64,000 nucleotides of DNA from Elstera cyanobacteriorum (GCF_002251735.1 NZ_NOXS01000024.1:473-64472); one strand, 5' to 3'. Shown: positions 52,870-63,780, counted from the first letter of the stretch. The notes: generated from the sequence alone by a model not told the origin. Made by a program: numbers and translations.

Positions 52870-53739
52870 GTGGCGTCCCGTCTGATTCTGGATATCACGC
52901 ACCGTACCCGCTATCGGTTCGATGGGCCGACGACGGCGGTGCAATACCTGCGCTTGTCGCCGGGGGAGTGCAACGGCCAAAAGGTTCATGCCTGGGCCGT
53001 GGAAGCGCCGGGCGACCTGTTCCCCTGGCGCGATGGCCATCGCAACCTCGTTCACAGCCTCTATCTGCACGAACCGCTGACCGAAATCGAATTGGTGGCG
53101 CGCGGCCGGGTTGAGACGGTCGATCAAGCGGGGGTGCTGGGCGAGGATGGGGCGGGCGCCCTGCCGCCCGAGTATTGGCTGCGCGAGGGACCGTTGACCG
53201 GCCTCGGCACGGGGGAGGCGGGCCTCCAAATGCGGGCGTTCAACCGCGATGTGACCCGGCACCGCCCGGCCCAGCGCCTGGATTTCCTGCATCACCTGCT
53301 GCGCGCGATTGTCGATCGGATGCCCTATCAGCCGGGGGTGACGGTAGCGGGCACCACGGCGGCGGAAGCCTTGGTGAAGGGCGCCGGGGTGTGCCAGGAC
53401 CATGCCCATGTGTTTATTGCCATCGCGCGGGCGAATGGTATTCCGGCCCGCTATGTCTCGGGCTATCTCCTGTCCGGCCCGGTCTCCGGTCCGCAGGACG
53501 TTGGGCACGCTTGGGCGGAAGCCTATGTGCCGGGCCTTGGCTGGGTGGGATTCGACCCGTCGAATGGTATCTGCCCAACGGCCTCTTATGTTCGCGTTGC
53601 CATCGGCACCGATTACAGCGACGGGTGCCCGGTGCGCGGAATGCGCGGCGGCGGGGGCGGCGAGACCTTGGCGGTCAATGTCTCCGTTTCCCCGCTGGAA
53701 CGGCGGCCCAACAATCCCTACACTGCGACCCAGCAATAA
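52870..53739 (+). CDS. Transglutaminase-like cysteine peptidase
   Basis: A 289-residue protein with an N-terminal beta domain (about 1-80; THRTRYRF-type start) and a transglutaminase core whose triad is Cys175 (GVCQDHAH), His213 (VGHAWAEAY) and Asp229 (GFDPSNG). Bacterial members usually cut rather than join peptides. GTG start with AAGGAAA upstream. Third gene of the ATP-grasp set; it probably acts on the peptide product or tag. Confidence 0.92.
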   Translation: MASRLILDITHRTRYRFDGPTTAVQYLRLSPGECNGQKVHAWAVEAPGDLFPWRDGHRNLVHSLYLHEPLTEIELVARGRVETVDQAGVLGEDGAGALPPEYWLREGPLTGLGTGEAGLQMRAFNRDVTRHRPAQRLDFLHHLLRAIVDRMPYQPGVTVAGTTAAEALVKGAGVCQDHAHVFIAIARANGIPARYVSGYLLSGPVSGPQDVGHAWAEAYVPGLGWVGFDPSNGICPTASYVRVAIGTDYSDGCPVRGMRGGGGGETLAVNVSVSPLERRPNNPYTATQQ

Positions 53740-53767
53740 GGCTCTAAAACAAAAACAAAGAAAAACA

Positions 53768-54508
53768 ATGACCTACTGTCTTGGAATGCGGTTGCGCGAT
53801 GGGCTTGTCATGGTGTCGGACTCGCGCACCAATGCCGGTATCGACCATATTTCGACCTTCCGCAAAATGCATGTTTGGGAAGAACCGGGCGACCGGACCA
53901 TTTTGCTGGCGACGGCGGGCAATCTGGCCATCAGCCAATCGGTCGTGCATTTCATCAACGAAGGGCTGGTGTTGCCCGGGCATGACGAGCCCAGCACGAT
54001 GAAAACCGTGCGCAATCTGTTTGAAGCCGCGCAATTGATCGGCGAGGCGATTCGCACGGTTCACAAGATCGATGGATCGCGGCTGGAAGCCAAGGATGGC
54101 AGCGGTTTTAATATCTCTTGCCTGCTGGGCGGCCAAATCAAGGGCGAGGCGCCCCGGCTTTTCCTGATCTATTCTGCCGGGAATTTTATCGAAGCGACCG
54201 ACGATACCCCCTATTTCCAGATCGGCGAGACGAAATACGGCAAGCCGATCCTCGACCGCGCGCTTAGCCACGATTTGGCGTTGGAGCAGGCGGTGAAGCT
54301 GGCGCTGATCTCGATGGATTCGACCCTTCGCTCGAACCTCTCGGTTGGACTGCCGCTCGATCTGGTACTCTATCGCACCGACGCGCTGACGCTGGCCCTA
54401 CACCGCAAGATCGATGAGACCGACCCCTATTTCAGCACCATTCGTCAACAATGGTCGAGTTCGCTGAAAAACGCTTTCGCGGCCCTGTCCGATCCGGTCT
54501 GGTCCTAG
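53768..54508 (+). CDS. Anbu-type proteasome-like peptidase
   Basis: A 246-residue Ntn-hydrolase related to HslV and 20S proteasome subunits. The N-terminal MTYCLGMRLRDGLVMVSDSRTN gives Thr2 as nucleophile after Met removal, plus the conserved Asp and SDSRT. Structures of relatives show open helical assemblies. The ATG at 53768 is preceded by an A-rich leader with no clear Shine-Dalgarno sequence, 28 bases after the transglutaminase gene; the frame is open far upstream but this start is the family start. Natural substrate unknown. Confidence 0.93.
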   Translation: MTYCLGMRLRDGLVMVSDSRTNAGIDHISTFRKMHVWEEPGDRTILLATAGNLAISQSVVHFINEGLVLPGHDEPSTMKTVRNLFEAAQLIGEAIRTVHKIDGSRLEAKDGSGFNISCLLGGQIKGEAPRLFLIYSAGNFIEATDDTPYFQIGETKYGKPILDRALSHDLALEQAVKLALISMDSTLRSNLSVGLPLDLVLYRTDALTLALHRKIDETDPYFSTIRQQWSSSLKNAFAALSDPVWS

Positions 54509-54515
54509 GCTTAAA

Positions 54516-54541
54516 TGGCCCCGGTGATTTACACCGGGCCA
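54516..54541 (+). other. Hairpin after the Anbu gene
   Basis: Arms TGGCC-CGGTG and CACCG-GGCCA pair over 10 bp with one bulged C. An A-run, not a T-run, follows on the plus strand, so it may only protect the 3' end of the four-gene transcript. Confidence 0.45.
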
Positions 54542-54612
54542 AAAATCCTTAAACTCACCGCAGGGAGTGATCCGCACGAAGCCGCCGCCAGAGCGGCCAG
54601 GGGAGAACAGCG

Positions 54613-56271
54613 GTGATTTCGGGGGATGCTACCGGCGCGCCGCCACGGGCGCCCGGGAAAGGGCGGTATAATTCATTTCGGATCATCGGTGGGGCCTCGT
54701 TAGGGGCTTTATTCGAATGGTACGATTTCTATGTGTACGGTGCCCTGGCGTCGGTGCTGGGGCATGTTTTTTTTCCGCCTATCGACGAAAGTTTCGCCTT
54801 TTTCGCCAGTCTGGCCGCCTTCGGCGCGGGGTTTGCCGTTCGGCCCTTCGGCGCGCTGGTCTTTGGTTGGCTTGGGGATTTTATCGGGCGAAAATATGCG
54901 TTTCTGCTGACCATTCTCGTGATGGGCAGTTCGACCGCGCTGGTCGGACTGTTGCCGACCTATGAACAGATCGGCCTTGCGGCGCCAATTCTACTGATCA
55001 TCCTGCGGCTCGCCCAAGGCCTCGCCCTTGGCGGCGAATATGGCGGCGCGGCGATCTTTGTTGCCGAACATGCACCAGCCAACCGGCGCGGGTTGCACAC
55101 CAGTTGGATTCAGACGACGGCAACCCTCGGCTTCGGCTTATCGTTGATCGTGGTTTTGATTTGCCGGGCCAGTTTAAGCCCAGCAGAATTTCTGGAATGG
55201 GGCTGGCGGCTACCCTTTATCGCCTCCATCCTGCTGCTCGGCCTATCGGTCTATATCCGCGTCCGCCTGCACGAATCGCCGCTGTTTACCGAGCTTAAGG
55301 CGCGCGGGCAGACGTCGAAACAGCCGATCACCGACTCGCTGCTGCGCTGGCGCAACCTGCGCTGGATGTTGCTGGCGCTGTTCGGGGCAACGGCGGGGCA
55401 GGCGGTGATTTGGTATGCTGGGCAATTCTATGTGCTGTTCTTCCTGCAAAGCACGCTGAAGGTGCCGCACGATACCGCAACCCTGTTGGTTGCCGCCGGG
55501 CTGCTGTTGGGAACGCCGTTTGTCGTCCTGTTTGGCTATCTCTCTGATCTGATCGGGCGCAAACCAATCATGATTGCCGGTTGCCTGATTGCTGCCGTTA
55601 GTCTCATCCCAGTTTTTAAGGGGCTGACACTGGCGACCAATCCCGCCCTTGTGCGCGCCTCCCAGGCGGCGCCGATTAGCGTCAGCGGCAGCGATTGTTC
55701 GGCGATGCTGTGGCGAAGCGAGGCGACGATTTGCGATCTGGTGCGCGCCCAACTGTCGCGCGGCGGCATCCCCTACGAGTGGGAAACGTCGCCCGGCCAG
55801 CCGCTGAGCGTGAAGATTGCGGGGCAGGGCATTCCGGTCGATGAAACCCTATTGGGGCTGACGATGGCCTTGCGCACGGCGGGCTACCCGGAGCGGGCCG
55901 ACCCGGCGCAAATCAACTTCCCCCTCGCCATCGGATTGCTGACCGTGCTGATGACCTTCGTCGCGATGGTCTATGGGCCGATTGCCGCCTTTCTGGTCGA
56001 ACTGTTTCCCACGCGGGTCCGCTTTACCTCGCTGTCGCTGCCCTATCACCTCGGTAACGGTTGGTTCGGCGGTATGTTGCCGGTGATTGCCTTCGGCATG
56101 GTGCTGGAAACCGGAAATATCTATGCGGGGCTTTGGTACCCGATCATCGTGGCCGCCGCGTCGGCGATCATCGGTTTCTTTTTCCTCAATGAAACCTATA
56201 ACCGCAATCTGATGCGCGTGACCCATCCGGTCGGGAATGCGCTGTCCCCCGCCTCCTCGTCCGACACGTGA
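54613..56271 (+). CDS. MHS-family MFS transporter with inserted soluble domain
   Basis: A 552-residue metabolite:H+ symporter. GALFEWYDFYVYG in helix 1, RPFGALVFGWLGDFIGRKY (the MFS loop 2-3 motif) and LRLAQGLALGGEYGGAA are classic MHS marks. About 100 extra residues (about 335-435, including two Cys) interrupt the second half between membrane helices. GTG start with a strong AGGGGAG site. Substrate (organic acid, osmolyte) not determinable. Confidence 0.88.
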   Translation: MISGDATGAPPRAPGKGRYNSFRIIGGASLGALFEWYDFYVYGALASVLGHVFFPPIDESFAFFASLAAFGAGFAVRPFGALVFGWLGDFIGRKYAFLLTILVMGSSTALVGLLPTYEQIGLAAPILLIILRLAQGLALGGEYGGAAIFVAEHAPANRRGLHTSWIQTTATLGFGLSLIVVLICRASLSPAEFLEWGWRLPFIASILLLGLSVYIRVRLHESPLFTELKARGQTSKQPITDSLLRWRNLRWMLLALFGATAGQAVIWYAGQFYVLFFLQSTLKVPHDTATLLVAAGLLLGTPFVVLFGYLSDLIGRKPIMIAGCLIAAVSLIPVFKGLTLATNPALVRASQAAPISVSGSDCSAMLWRSEATICDLVRAQLSRGGIPYEWETSPGQPLSVKIAGQGIPVDETLLGLTMALRTAGYPERADPAQINFPLAIGLLTVLMTFVAMVYGPIAAFLVELFPTRVRFTSLSLPYHLGNGWFGGMLPVIAFGMVLETGNIYAGLWYPIIVAAASAIIGFFFLNETYNRNLMRVTHPVGNALSPASSSDT

Positions 56272-56346
56272 TCGCGATTGTTTCCGCCCGCCCGCTGTGG
56301 CACAAGGCGGAGCGATTTTTTTCGATTTTAGGGGGAGGGGGGCAGG

Positions 56347-58026
56347 ATGGCCGCTTATCAATATATCTATGTGATGAAGGGGCTGTCGAAAGTCTATCCG
56401 GGCGGTAAGAAGACGCTGGATAACATTTGGCTGAGCTTTCTGCCCGGCGCCAAAATCGGCGTTATCGGCCCGAACGGCGCCGGTAAATCGACCCTGATGA
56501 AGATTATGGCGGGCCTCGATAAGGAATTCGGCGGCGAGGCCTGGGCGGCGGAAGGCGCCAAGGTGGGCTATTTGTCTCAGGAACCGCATCTCGATCCGGC
56601 GAAGGACGTGATGGGCAATGTCATGGACGGGCTGAAGGAAACCAAGGCGCTGCTCGACCGGTTTGACGCCGTTTCCGCCCGCTTCGCCGAAGAACTGTCC
56701 GACGACGAGATGAATGCGCTGATCGCCGAACAGGCGGAGTTGCAGGAACAGATCGACGCGATTGACGGTTGGGATCTCGACCGGACCATCGAAATCGCGA
56801 TGGATGCGCTGCGCTGCCCGCCGGGCGATGCCGATGTAACCAAACTCTCCGGGGGGGAACGCCGCCGGGTCGCGCTCTGCCGTCTGCTGCTGGAAAAGCC
56901 GGACATGCTGCTGCTCGACGAACCGACCAACCATCTCGACGCCGAATCGGTCGCGTGGCTCGAACGCTTCCTCCATGATTATAAGGGCACCGTCGTGGCG
57001 GTAACCCATGATCGCTACTTCCTCGATGAAGTCGCGGAATGGATCCTGGAAGTGGATCGTGGCCAGGGCTATCCCTTCCACGGCAATTACACCGGCTGGC
57101 TGGCCGACAAGCAAAAGCGGCTGGAGCAGGAAGGTAAGCAGGAAGCCGCCCGCCAGAAGACCCTGGAACGGGAACTGGAATGGGTGTCGCAAAGCCCGAA
57201 GGCCCGCCAAGCCAAGTCTAAGGCGCGTCTGGCGGCCTATGACGATCTCGTCAATCAGTCGAAGGAAAAGGCGCCAGAAACCGCCCAGATCGTGCTGCCG
57301 CCCGGCCCGCGCCTGGGGAATGTCGTGATTGAAGCCGAACACCTGAAGAAAGGTTTCGGCGACCGGCTGCTGATCGACGATGTGTCCTTCCGCTTGCCCC
57401 CCGGCGGCATCGTCGGCGTCATCGGCCCGAACGGCGCCGGGAAGACGACGCTGTTCCGCATGATCACCGGGCAGGAACAGCCAGACGGCGGGACTTTCCG
57501 CGTCGGTGATACGGTGGCGCTCGGCTATGTTGATCAGTCGCGCGACGCGCTCGATGCCAATAAGACCGTTTGGGAAGAAATTTCCGGCGGGCAGGATGAA
57601 ATCGACCTGGGGCGCCGCAAGATGCCCTCGCGCGCCTATTGCGCCCTGTTTAACTTCCGGGGCGCGGATCAGCAGAAGAAGGTTGGCATGCTGTCGGGCG
57701 GGGAGCGCAACCGCGTCCATCTCGCCAAGATGCTGAAGACCGGCGCGAATGTGCTGCTGCTCGACGAACCGACCAACGATCTCGACGTCGATACGCTGCG
57801 CGCGCTGGAAGAAGCCCTGCTGGATTATGCCGGGTGCGCCGTGGTCATCACCCATGATCGCTGGTTCCTCGACCGGATCGCCACCCATATCCTGGCGTTC
57901 GAAGGCGACAGCCAAGTGGTGTGGTTCGAAGGGAACTACCAGGATTACGAAGCGGATCGCAAGCGCCGCTTGGGGGCGGATGCCGATCAGCCGCACCGCA
58001 TCAAATACAAGCCGCTGGCGCGGTAA
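56347..58026 (+). CDS. ettA: Energy-dependent translational throttle protein EttA
   Basis: A 559-residue ABC-F protein that binds the ribosomal E site and gates the first elongation step by ATP level. Two ATPase halves: Walker [10 protein letters not shown] (about residue 40) and GPNGAGKTT (about residue 360), with signatures [15 protein letters not shown] and [15 protein letters not shown], and [16 protein letters not shown]. The inter-domain linker with [10 protein letters not shown] is EttA-like. A strong terminator follows. Confidence 0.96.
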   Translation: MAAYQYIYVMKGLSKVYPGGKKTLDNIWLSFLPGAKIGVIGPNGAGKSTLMKIMAGLDKEFGGEAWAAEGAKVGYLSQEPHLDPAKDVMGNVMDGLKETKALLDRFDAVSARFAEELSDDEMNALIAEQAELQEQIDAIDGWDLDRTIEIAMDALRCPPGDADVTKLSGGERRRVALCRLLLEKPDMLLLDEPTNHLDAESVAWLERFLHDYKGTVVAVTHDRYFLDEVAEWILEVDRGQGYPFHGNYTGWLADKQKRLEQEGKQEAARQKTLERELEWVSQSPKARQAKSKARLAAYDDLVNQSKEKAPETAQIVLPPGPRLGNVVIEAEHLKKGFGDRLLIDDVSFRLPPGGIVGVIGPNGAGKTTLFRMITGQEQPDGGTFRVGDTVALGYVDQSRDALDANKTVWEEISGGQDEIDLGRRKMPSRAYCALFNFRGADQQKKVGMLSGGERNRVHLAKMLKTGANVLLLDEPTNDLDVDTLRALEEALLDYAGCAVVITHDRWFLDRIATHILAFEGDSQVVWFEGNYQDYEADRKRRLGADADQPHRIKYKPLAR

Positions 58027-58033
58027 AGCAAAA

Positions 58034-58063
58034 GGGCGGAAGCTGGTGCTTCCGCCCTTTTTT
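58034..58063. terminator. Bidirectional terminator between ettA and the chemoreceptor gene
   Basis: A perfect 10-bp stem GGGCGGAAGC/GCTTCCGCCC with 4-base loop is flanked by six T on the right and four A on the left, so it can end both convergent genes. Confidence 0.93.
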
Positions 58064-58082
58064 ATTGTGCGATGGCTTGGGT

Positions 58083-60317
58083 CTAAGCCCGGATTTGCGT
58101 TAAGAAACGCTGCACTTCTTCCGACAGCATATCGGTATTCTGCGCCATCACATGGGTGGCCTGCTGAACGATACCTGCCGATTTCCCGGCCAGAACGGCG
58201 GCTTCCGTCACCGTCGTGATGCGCTCCAGCGCCTCGCCGGTGCTGGTCGCGGCTTCCGAGACGTTGCGGGCGATTTCCTGGGTGGCGGCGCCCTGCTGCT
58301 CGACGGCCGTGGCAACGACCGAGGAGATTTCGTCGAGCTGCTGAATGGTCAGCACGATCTGGCGAATAGCGCCGACCACATCGTTGGTGGTGCTTTGGAC
58401 CTGCGAAATCTGGCGCTGGATTTCGTCGGTCGCTTTTGCCGTTTGCCCGGCGAGGGTTTTGACTTCGGAGGCGACGACCGCAAACCCCTTGCCTGCATCG
58501 CCCGCCCGCGCGGCTTCGATGGTGGCATTGAGGGCCAATAGGTTCGTCTGCCCGGCGATATCATTGATCAGGCGCACCACTTCATCGATGCGGCTGGTGG
58601 CATTATTCAGGTTTTCGACGATGCCATTGGTCCGCTCGGCATCCTGCACGGCAACTCGCGTAACTTCCGACGAGCGGTTAACCTGGCGGGAGATTTCGCG
58701 GATCGACGCCAGCAGCTCTTCCGCCGCCGAGGCAACGGTTTGCACATTATGGGTGGCGTGCTGCGACAGGGTGGCGGCTTCCCCGGCTTCGCGCTGGGTT
58801 TCGTCGGCCGTCTGCGACACGCTATCGGCGGTGCCGCGCAGGGCATGGACTGACCCGGCCACCTGATCGACGACGGTTTTCACCGTATCCTCGAAGGTAT
58901 CGGCCAGTTCCAAGCGCGCCCGGCGGCGTTCCTGGGCGGCGCGGGCGCTTTCTTCCGCTGCGTGCCGCTCGGCTTCCTTCACTGCCAGGGCATTGGCGCG
59001 GAAGACTTCCATCGCCGCAGCCATCGCGCCGATTTCGTCGGTGCCGCTTTTCGGCGTGGCCACGGTCAGATCGCCATCGGCCAGCCGTCGCATTGCCCCC
59101 GACAGGCGGGTGAGTCGCCCGACGATGGAGCGCAGGACCACCAACCAGCCGATCAGCAGGGCGGCGATCAGTGCAGCCCCGCCGAGCACGATCAGCACGG
59201 TCTGGGCGCGCAGACTGTCGGAATTTGCGGTTTCGGTCTTCACCTTCACTTGGGCTTGCACTTCCTCGACCAACCGGCTTACCGCCGACTGCAGGGCGCG
59301 GGCGTAGGAGGCGGTTTCCCCGAGCGCCACTTCGGCATCGGTGCGGGCGCGCAACTCGTCCTGACGGCGGGTGAGGATCGTCGTGGCGGTGGCCTGGCCT
59401 TGCGGCGGCGCCCCAAAGACCAACATATCTTCGATGGCTTGGGAGGCCGCAGTGCCCAATTGCCCTAAGGTCGCATCGCCGCGCAAACGCATCGCAAGGC
59501 CGCGCAGTTCGGCTGCCAGCGGGTCGGTGCGCAGTTTGATCAGCGACAGGCGCCCGCCATCGGGCGTATTGGCGGCTTCCGCCATGTAGCCGACGAAGAG
59601 ATTGGCGTTGGACACGGCAGTCAAATAGCGCCGGAAGCCCCCGAAACTGTAATTCTCGATGGTTTCGAGCTGACTATTGATGTCTTTTTGTGCCTCGGTC
59701 AGCTTTGCCTTCAGTTCCCGCTCAGGGGCTTGATTGAGGTCATCCAGCCGCTGCGAGATTTCGGCCATGCCGATGCTCATCTGGCGGGTGGTAAAGCCAA
59801 TCGGGGCGGTCAGCAGGTCCAGCAGTTTGCTGTGCTTGCTGCGCAACTCATTCATCTGCTGGGTTTGCGTGTCTGACAGCTCTAGGCGCTTGGTGGTCAG
59901 ATCGTTTTGCAACTCGATCAACTCGCGCAGCCGGTCGGTGTAAAGCTCGACGGCTTGCAGGGTTTCGGCTTGGTTCGAGAGGGTCTTGAGCTGGCCGAGC
60001 GCGCCTTTGAGCTTGCCGTAAGCCGCTTCGTAATTGGTGAAGGCGTTTTCCTGATCGCCTTGGCTGCGCGCATTACCGATCAGCCCGGCGGCGGCGACCA
60101 GCGAGGCGGCGGATTCGGACAGTTCGCCCGCGTAGGTGACTGCCGGAACCTGGGTTTCCGACAAATTTCGGAAAGTATCCGTAAAATCCTGGACGAATAG
60201 AACCCCGACCACTGCCGACCCGAGGGTTGTGGCAACAATAATACCCATTGCTGCCATTAATTTTCCGGCAAGGCCGCGGCCGCGAATAGCATCCGACGTG
60301 GCGCAAATTTTCTTCAT
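58083..60317 (-). CDS. Transmembrane methyl-accepting chemotaxis protein
   Basis: A 744-residue chemoreceptor. Membrane helices at about 21-43 and 373-395 enclose a ~330-residue helical periplasmic sensor with long coiled-coil segments. A HAMP domain follows (about 396-450), then the signalling domain with the tip region [33 protein letters not shown]. There is no C-terminal CheR-tethering pentapeptide. Start at 60317 has GGGAGGA; 19 upstream codons lack support. Ligand unknown. Confidence 0.93.
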   Translation of the reverse strand: MKKICATSDAIRGRGLAGKLMAAMGIIVATTLGSAVVGVLFVQDFTDTFRNLSETQVPAVTYAGELSESAASLVAAAGLIGNARSQGDQENAFTNYEAAYGKLKGALGQLKTLSNQAETLQAVELYTDRLRELIELQNDLTTKRLELSDTQTQQMNELRSKHSKLLDLLTAPIGFTTRQMSIGMAEISQRLDDLNQAPERELKAKLTEAQKDINSQLETIENYSFGGFRRYLTAVSNANLFVGYMAEAANTPDGGRLSLIKLRTDPLAAELRGLAMRLRGDATLGQLGTAASQAIEDMLVFGAPPQGQATATTILTRRQDELRARTDAEVALGETASYARALQSAVSRLVEEVQAQVKVKTETANSDSLRAQTVLIVLGGAALIAALLIGWLVVLRSIVGRLTRLSGAMRRLADGDLTVATPKSGTDEIGAMAAAMEVFRANALAVKEAERHAAEESARAAQERRRARLELADTFEDTVKTVVDQVAGSVHALRGTADSVSQTADETQREAGEAATLSQHATHNVQTVASAAEELLASIREISRQVNRSSEVTRVAVQDAERTNGIVENLNNATSRIDEVVRLINDIAGQTNLLALNATIEAARAGDAGKGFAVVASEVKTLAGQTAKATDEIQRQISQVQSTTNDVVGAIRQIVLTIQQLDEISSVVATAVEQQGAATQEIARNVSEAATSTGEALERITTVTEAAVLAGKSAGIVQQATHVMAQNTDMLSEEVQRFLTQIRA

Positions 60318-60458
60318 GGTTCCTCCCAACCCAGCGAGTGGCGGGGGTTCGGCCCCTGCTCCTTTAGTGGTCATAGTGTCGCAGTATGGGGCAGGTCTGC
60401 CGGGAAATCGAGAGGGAACTGTGACGATTTTGGGACGAGTTGACGTCTTCTGCGGGGG

Positions 60459-60517
60459 GCAGCCCTGTCCCGCCCGGGGGTTCGCCCCGAAAAATAGGAC
60501 AAGGCTGCTTTATTTTT
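60459..60517. other. Long hairpin at the 3' end of the RND gene
   Basis: Twelve-base arms (60459-60470 and 60497-60508) pair with a single mismatch and enclose a smaller CGGGG/CCCCG hairpin. A T-rich tract (60509-60517) follows on the plus strand. It lies just after the stop of the minus-strand efflux gene, so it may stabilise that mRNA's end. As a terminator it would suit plus-strand transcription, for which I see no gene. Confidence 0.5.
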
Positions 60518-63500
60518 AGGCGTTCGGGGTTTCTGATACCGGAGTGGCCTCCGGCTCATGGTGGCCTTGGGCCGCCTGGCGGCGCTTTTTGGCGCGGTCA
60601 GAGAAGCCTTGGCAGACGACATAGAAGACCGGCGTGAAGATCAGCCCGAACAACGTCACCCCCAGCATGCCGGAGAAGACGGCGGTACCGAGCGACTGGC
60701 GCATTTCCGCCCCGGCGCCCTGGGCCAGTACCAGCGGCACGACGCCGAGGATGAAGGCCAGCGAGGTCATGACGATGGGGCGCAGGCGGGTGCGGGCGGC
60801 GGCGACGGCGGCTTCAAAGCGGCTCATCCCCTCCTCATGGGCCTGTTTGGCGAACTCGATGATCAGAATGGCGTTCTTCGCGGCAAGGCCGACCAGCACG
60901 ACAAGGCCGATATCGACGAGGATATTGCGGTCGAGGTTCTGGGTGCCGACGCCGATCATCGCCGCTAGGATACACATGGGCACGATCAGCACGACGGCGA
61001 GCGGCAGCAGCCAGCTTTCATAAAGGGCCGCTAGTAGCAGGAAGACGAAGACGACCGCCAGCACGAAGGCGTAAATCGCGGTATTGCCCGCCAGCTTTTC
61101 TTGCAGGGCGATTTCGGTCCATTCGAAGCCGAAGCCCGGCGGTAGCTTTTCGGCGGCCAGGGCCTCCATCGTCTTGATCGCCTCGCCGCTCGAATAACCG
61201 CGGGCCAAGGACACTTGCAGTTCGGCAGCGGGATAGAGGTTGTAGCGCGGCACACGATAGGCGCTGGTCACATCGCTAAAGGTGGCGACGGAGCCGATGG
61301 GCACCATCTGGCCATCCTGATTGCGGGTTTTCAGATTGGCGATATCGCGCGTCGTCAGGCGGTAGGGATTATCGGCCTGTGCCGTCACGCGGAAGGTGCG
61401 GCCGAGGATGTTGAAGTCGTTGACAAAGGCCGACCCCATGTAAACCGATAGGGTTTCGAAGACGCGGGTGATCGGCACGCCCAGGGTTTCCGCCTTCACC
61501 CGGTCGATATCCGCGTAGATCTGCGGCGTGCGCGTGTTGAAGAAGGTGAAGGCCGAGGTGAAGTTGGGGTTCTGACCCAGAGGCCCGGCCATCGCCCAGG
61601 TGGCGCCTTCCAGCGCGGGCAGGCCGCGCCCGGCGCGATCCTGCACATAGCCCTTCAGCCCGCCGCCGGTGCCGATACCGGGAACCGAGGGCGGTTCCAC
61701 GACAAGCGCAAAGGCATCGGAGAGTTGGAAGAGTTGCTTGCGCAGATCGCCGACGATGCTTTGGGTGGTCACCCCCAGCTTCGCCCGCTCCTTAAAGTCT
61801 TTCAGGCCGATGAAGACCACGCCATTGTTCGGGGCGATGGTGAAGGTTGACCCATCGAGACCGGCGAAGGCGATGGCGTTCTGCACACCGGGATGGGCGC
61901 GGATAATGTCGGACGCGCGGCGGATCACACTATCCGTCCGCTCCAGCGTCGCCCCTGGCGGCAGTTGCACGACGCCGATCAGATAACCGCGATCAAGCTG
62001 CGGGATCAGCCCGGTCGGGGTCGCCTGGAGCCGTTCATAGGTCAGCCCAAGCAGCGCCACATAGATCGGCAGCACGATCAGGCTGAGGCGGACGAGGCGG
62101 CGGGTTAGCCCGGCATAGCCCCTGCCGAGCCCTTCAAAGGCCGCATCGAACTTGGCGAAGAACCAAGTAATCGGCGACCCCAAGATTTGCAGCCAGCGCG
62201 GCCCATGCGGTTCCTCGCTATGCGGCTTCAGCAGGATGGCGGCGAGGGCAGGGGAGAGGGTGAGCGAGACAAAGGCCGAAATCAGCGTCGCCCCGGCAAT
62301 CGTCACGGCGAACTGCCGATAGAACGACCCTTGCAGCCCGGAAATGAAGGCCGTGGGGATGAAGACGGCGCAGAGCACGAGGGCGATGGCGATCAGGGCG
62401 TTGCCCACTTCGTCCATCGTCTTATGGGCGGCGGCTTTCGGCGTTAACCCCTGGCGCAGGTATCGTTCGACGTTTTCCACGACGACGATGGCATCATCGA
62501 CGACGATCCCGATAGCGAGCACGAGGCCGAACAGCGACAAGGTATTAAAGGAAATCCCCACGGCCCCCATGATCAGGAAGGCGCCGACCAAAGAGACGGG
62601 AATGGCGATGATCGGGATGATCGCCGCGCGCCATTTCTGGAGGAATAGAATGACGACGACGACGACCAGTACCACGGCTTCCAGCAGGGTCTTGATCACT
62701 TCATCGACCGATTCGGCGATGAAATTGGTCGGGTTATAGACCACCGAATAATCCAACCCGGCGGGGAAGTCTTTTTTCAGCCGCTCCATTTCCCGCAAGA
62801 TCGTATCGGACGTTGCGAGCGCGTTGGAGCCAGGGCGCTGGAAAATCCCCAGCGCAGTGGCGGGCTTATTATTCAGCAGGGAGTTGAGCGTATAATCCTG
62901 CGACCCGAGTTCGACCCGGGCAATGTCGCGCAGGCGGATATACGAGCCATCCCCATCGGCGCGGATGACGATGGCACCGAACTCGCTAATATCGGACAGG
63001 CGGCCCTGGGTGCGCACGGTAAACTGGAAGGCGGCTTCGGCTTTGGCGGGCGGCTGATTGATTGCGCCCGCCGCGACCTGCACGTTGGCGGCGCGGATGG
63101 CGGCGACTACCTCGCCGGCGGTCAGATTGCGGGCGGCGATTTTGGCCGGATCAAGCCAGACGCGCATGGCGTAGTCGCGCGCGCCGAACACCGTGACATT
63201 GCCGACGCCATCGACGCGGGCCAGCACGTCCTTCACATAAAGCGTCGCATAGTTGGAAATATACTGCTGATCGCGGCTATCGTCCGGCGACAGCATATGC
63301 ACGACCATCATCAGGTCGGGCGAGGCTTTCAGCACATTAACGCCGAGGCGGCGCACTTCTTCCGGCAGGCGCGGTTCGGCAATCGACACGCGGTTCTGCA
63401 CCAGCACCTGCGCTTGATCGATGTTGGTGCCGGGCTTGAAGACGACGTTGATCGAAATGCGCCCGTCGCCGGTCGATTGCGAGCTGATGTACAGCATGCC

Positions 63501-63725
63501 ATCGACGCCGTTCACTTCCTGCTCGATTGGCGTTGCCACCGTATCGGCCACCACCTGCGCATCGGCGCCCGGATAGGTCGCGGTGATATTCACCGTCGGC
63601 GGCGCGATTTCAGGATATTCGGCGACCGGCAGCCGCGTTTGCGCAATGGCGCCCGCGATGGTGAGAATGATCGACAGCACCGTCGCGAAAATCGGGTGGT
63701 CGATGAAGAAATGCGTAAAGCGCAT
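60516..63725 (-). CDS. RND multidrug efflux transporter, inner-membrane pump
   Basis: A 1069-residue HAE1-type proton-driven pump (AcrB/MexF class). N-terminal FFIDHPIFATVLSIILTIAG, two large periplasmic loops, twelve membrane helices; GIVVDDAIVVVENVER (about residue 405) holds the proton-relay Asp pair, and the C-terminal NAILIIEFAKQAHEEGMS is conserved. It pumps drugs or toxic organics together with the adaptor encoded 55 bases upstream. An AGGATCC ribosome site precedes the ATG. No outer-membrane channel gene is within the window. Confidence 0.95.
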   Translation of the reverse strand: MRFTHFFIDHPIFATVLSIILTIAGAIAQTRLPVAEYPEIAPPTVNITATYPGADAQVVADTVATPIEQEVNGVDGMLYISSQSTGDGRISINVVFKPGTNIDQAQVLVQNRVSIAEPRLPEEVRRLGVNVLKASPDLMMVVHMLSPDDSRDQQYISNYATLYVKDVLARVDGVGNVTVFGARDYAMRVWLDPAKIAARNLTAGEVVAAIRAANVQVAAGAINQPPAKAEAAFQFTVRTQGRLSDISEFGAIVIRADGDGSYIRLRDIARVELGSQDYTLNSLLNNKPATALGIFQRPGSNALATSDTILREMERLKKDFPAGLDYSVVYNPTNFIAESVDEVIKTLLEAVVLVVVVVILFLQKWRAAIIPIIAIPVSLVGAFLIMGAVGISFNTLSLFGLVLAIGIVVDDAIVVVENVERYLRQGLTPKAAAHKTMDEVGNALIAIALVLCAVFIPTAFISGLQGSFYRQFAVTIAGATLISAFVSLTLSPALAAILLKPHSEEPHGPRWLQILGSPITWFFAKFDAAFEGLGRGYAGLTRRLVRLSLIVLPIYVALLGLTYERLQATPTGLIPQLDRGYLIGVVQLPPGATLERTDSVIRRASDIIRAHPGVQNAIAFAGLDGSTFTIAPNNGVVFIGLKDFKERAKLGVTTQSIVGDLRKQLFQLSDAFALVVEPPSVPGIGTGGGLKGYVQDRAGRGLPALEGATWAMAGPLGQNPNFTSAFTFFNTRTPQIYADIDRVKAETLGVPITRVFETLSVYMGSAFVNDFNILGRTFRVTAQADNPYRLTTRDIANLKTRNQDGQMVPIGSVATFSDVTSAYRVPRYNLYPAAELQVSLARGYSSGEAIKTMEALAAEKLPPGFGFEWTEIALQEKLAGNTAIYAFVLAVVFVFLLLAALYESWLLPLAVVLIVPMCILAAMIGVGTQNLDRNILVDIGLVVLVGLAAKNAILIIEFAKQAHEEGMSRFEAAVAAARTRLRPIVMTSLAFILGVVPLVLAQGAGAEMRQSLGTAVFSGMLGVTLFGLIFTPVFYVVCQGFSDRAKKRRQAAQGHHEPEATPVSETPNA

Positions 63726-63780
63726 TGCCGGATCCTATAGGGGAACTTTGAAACGCGACGGTAAAAGCACGCGAAAAGGC

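Noticed and set aside
55849-57996. 715-codon minus-strand open frame opposite ettA and the MFS gene
   Set aside because: Fully antisense to ettA, which has intact ABC motifs; no recognisable domain and no start signals.
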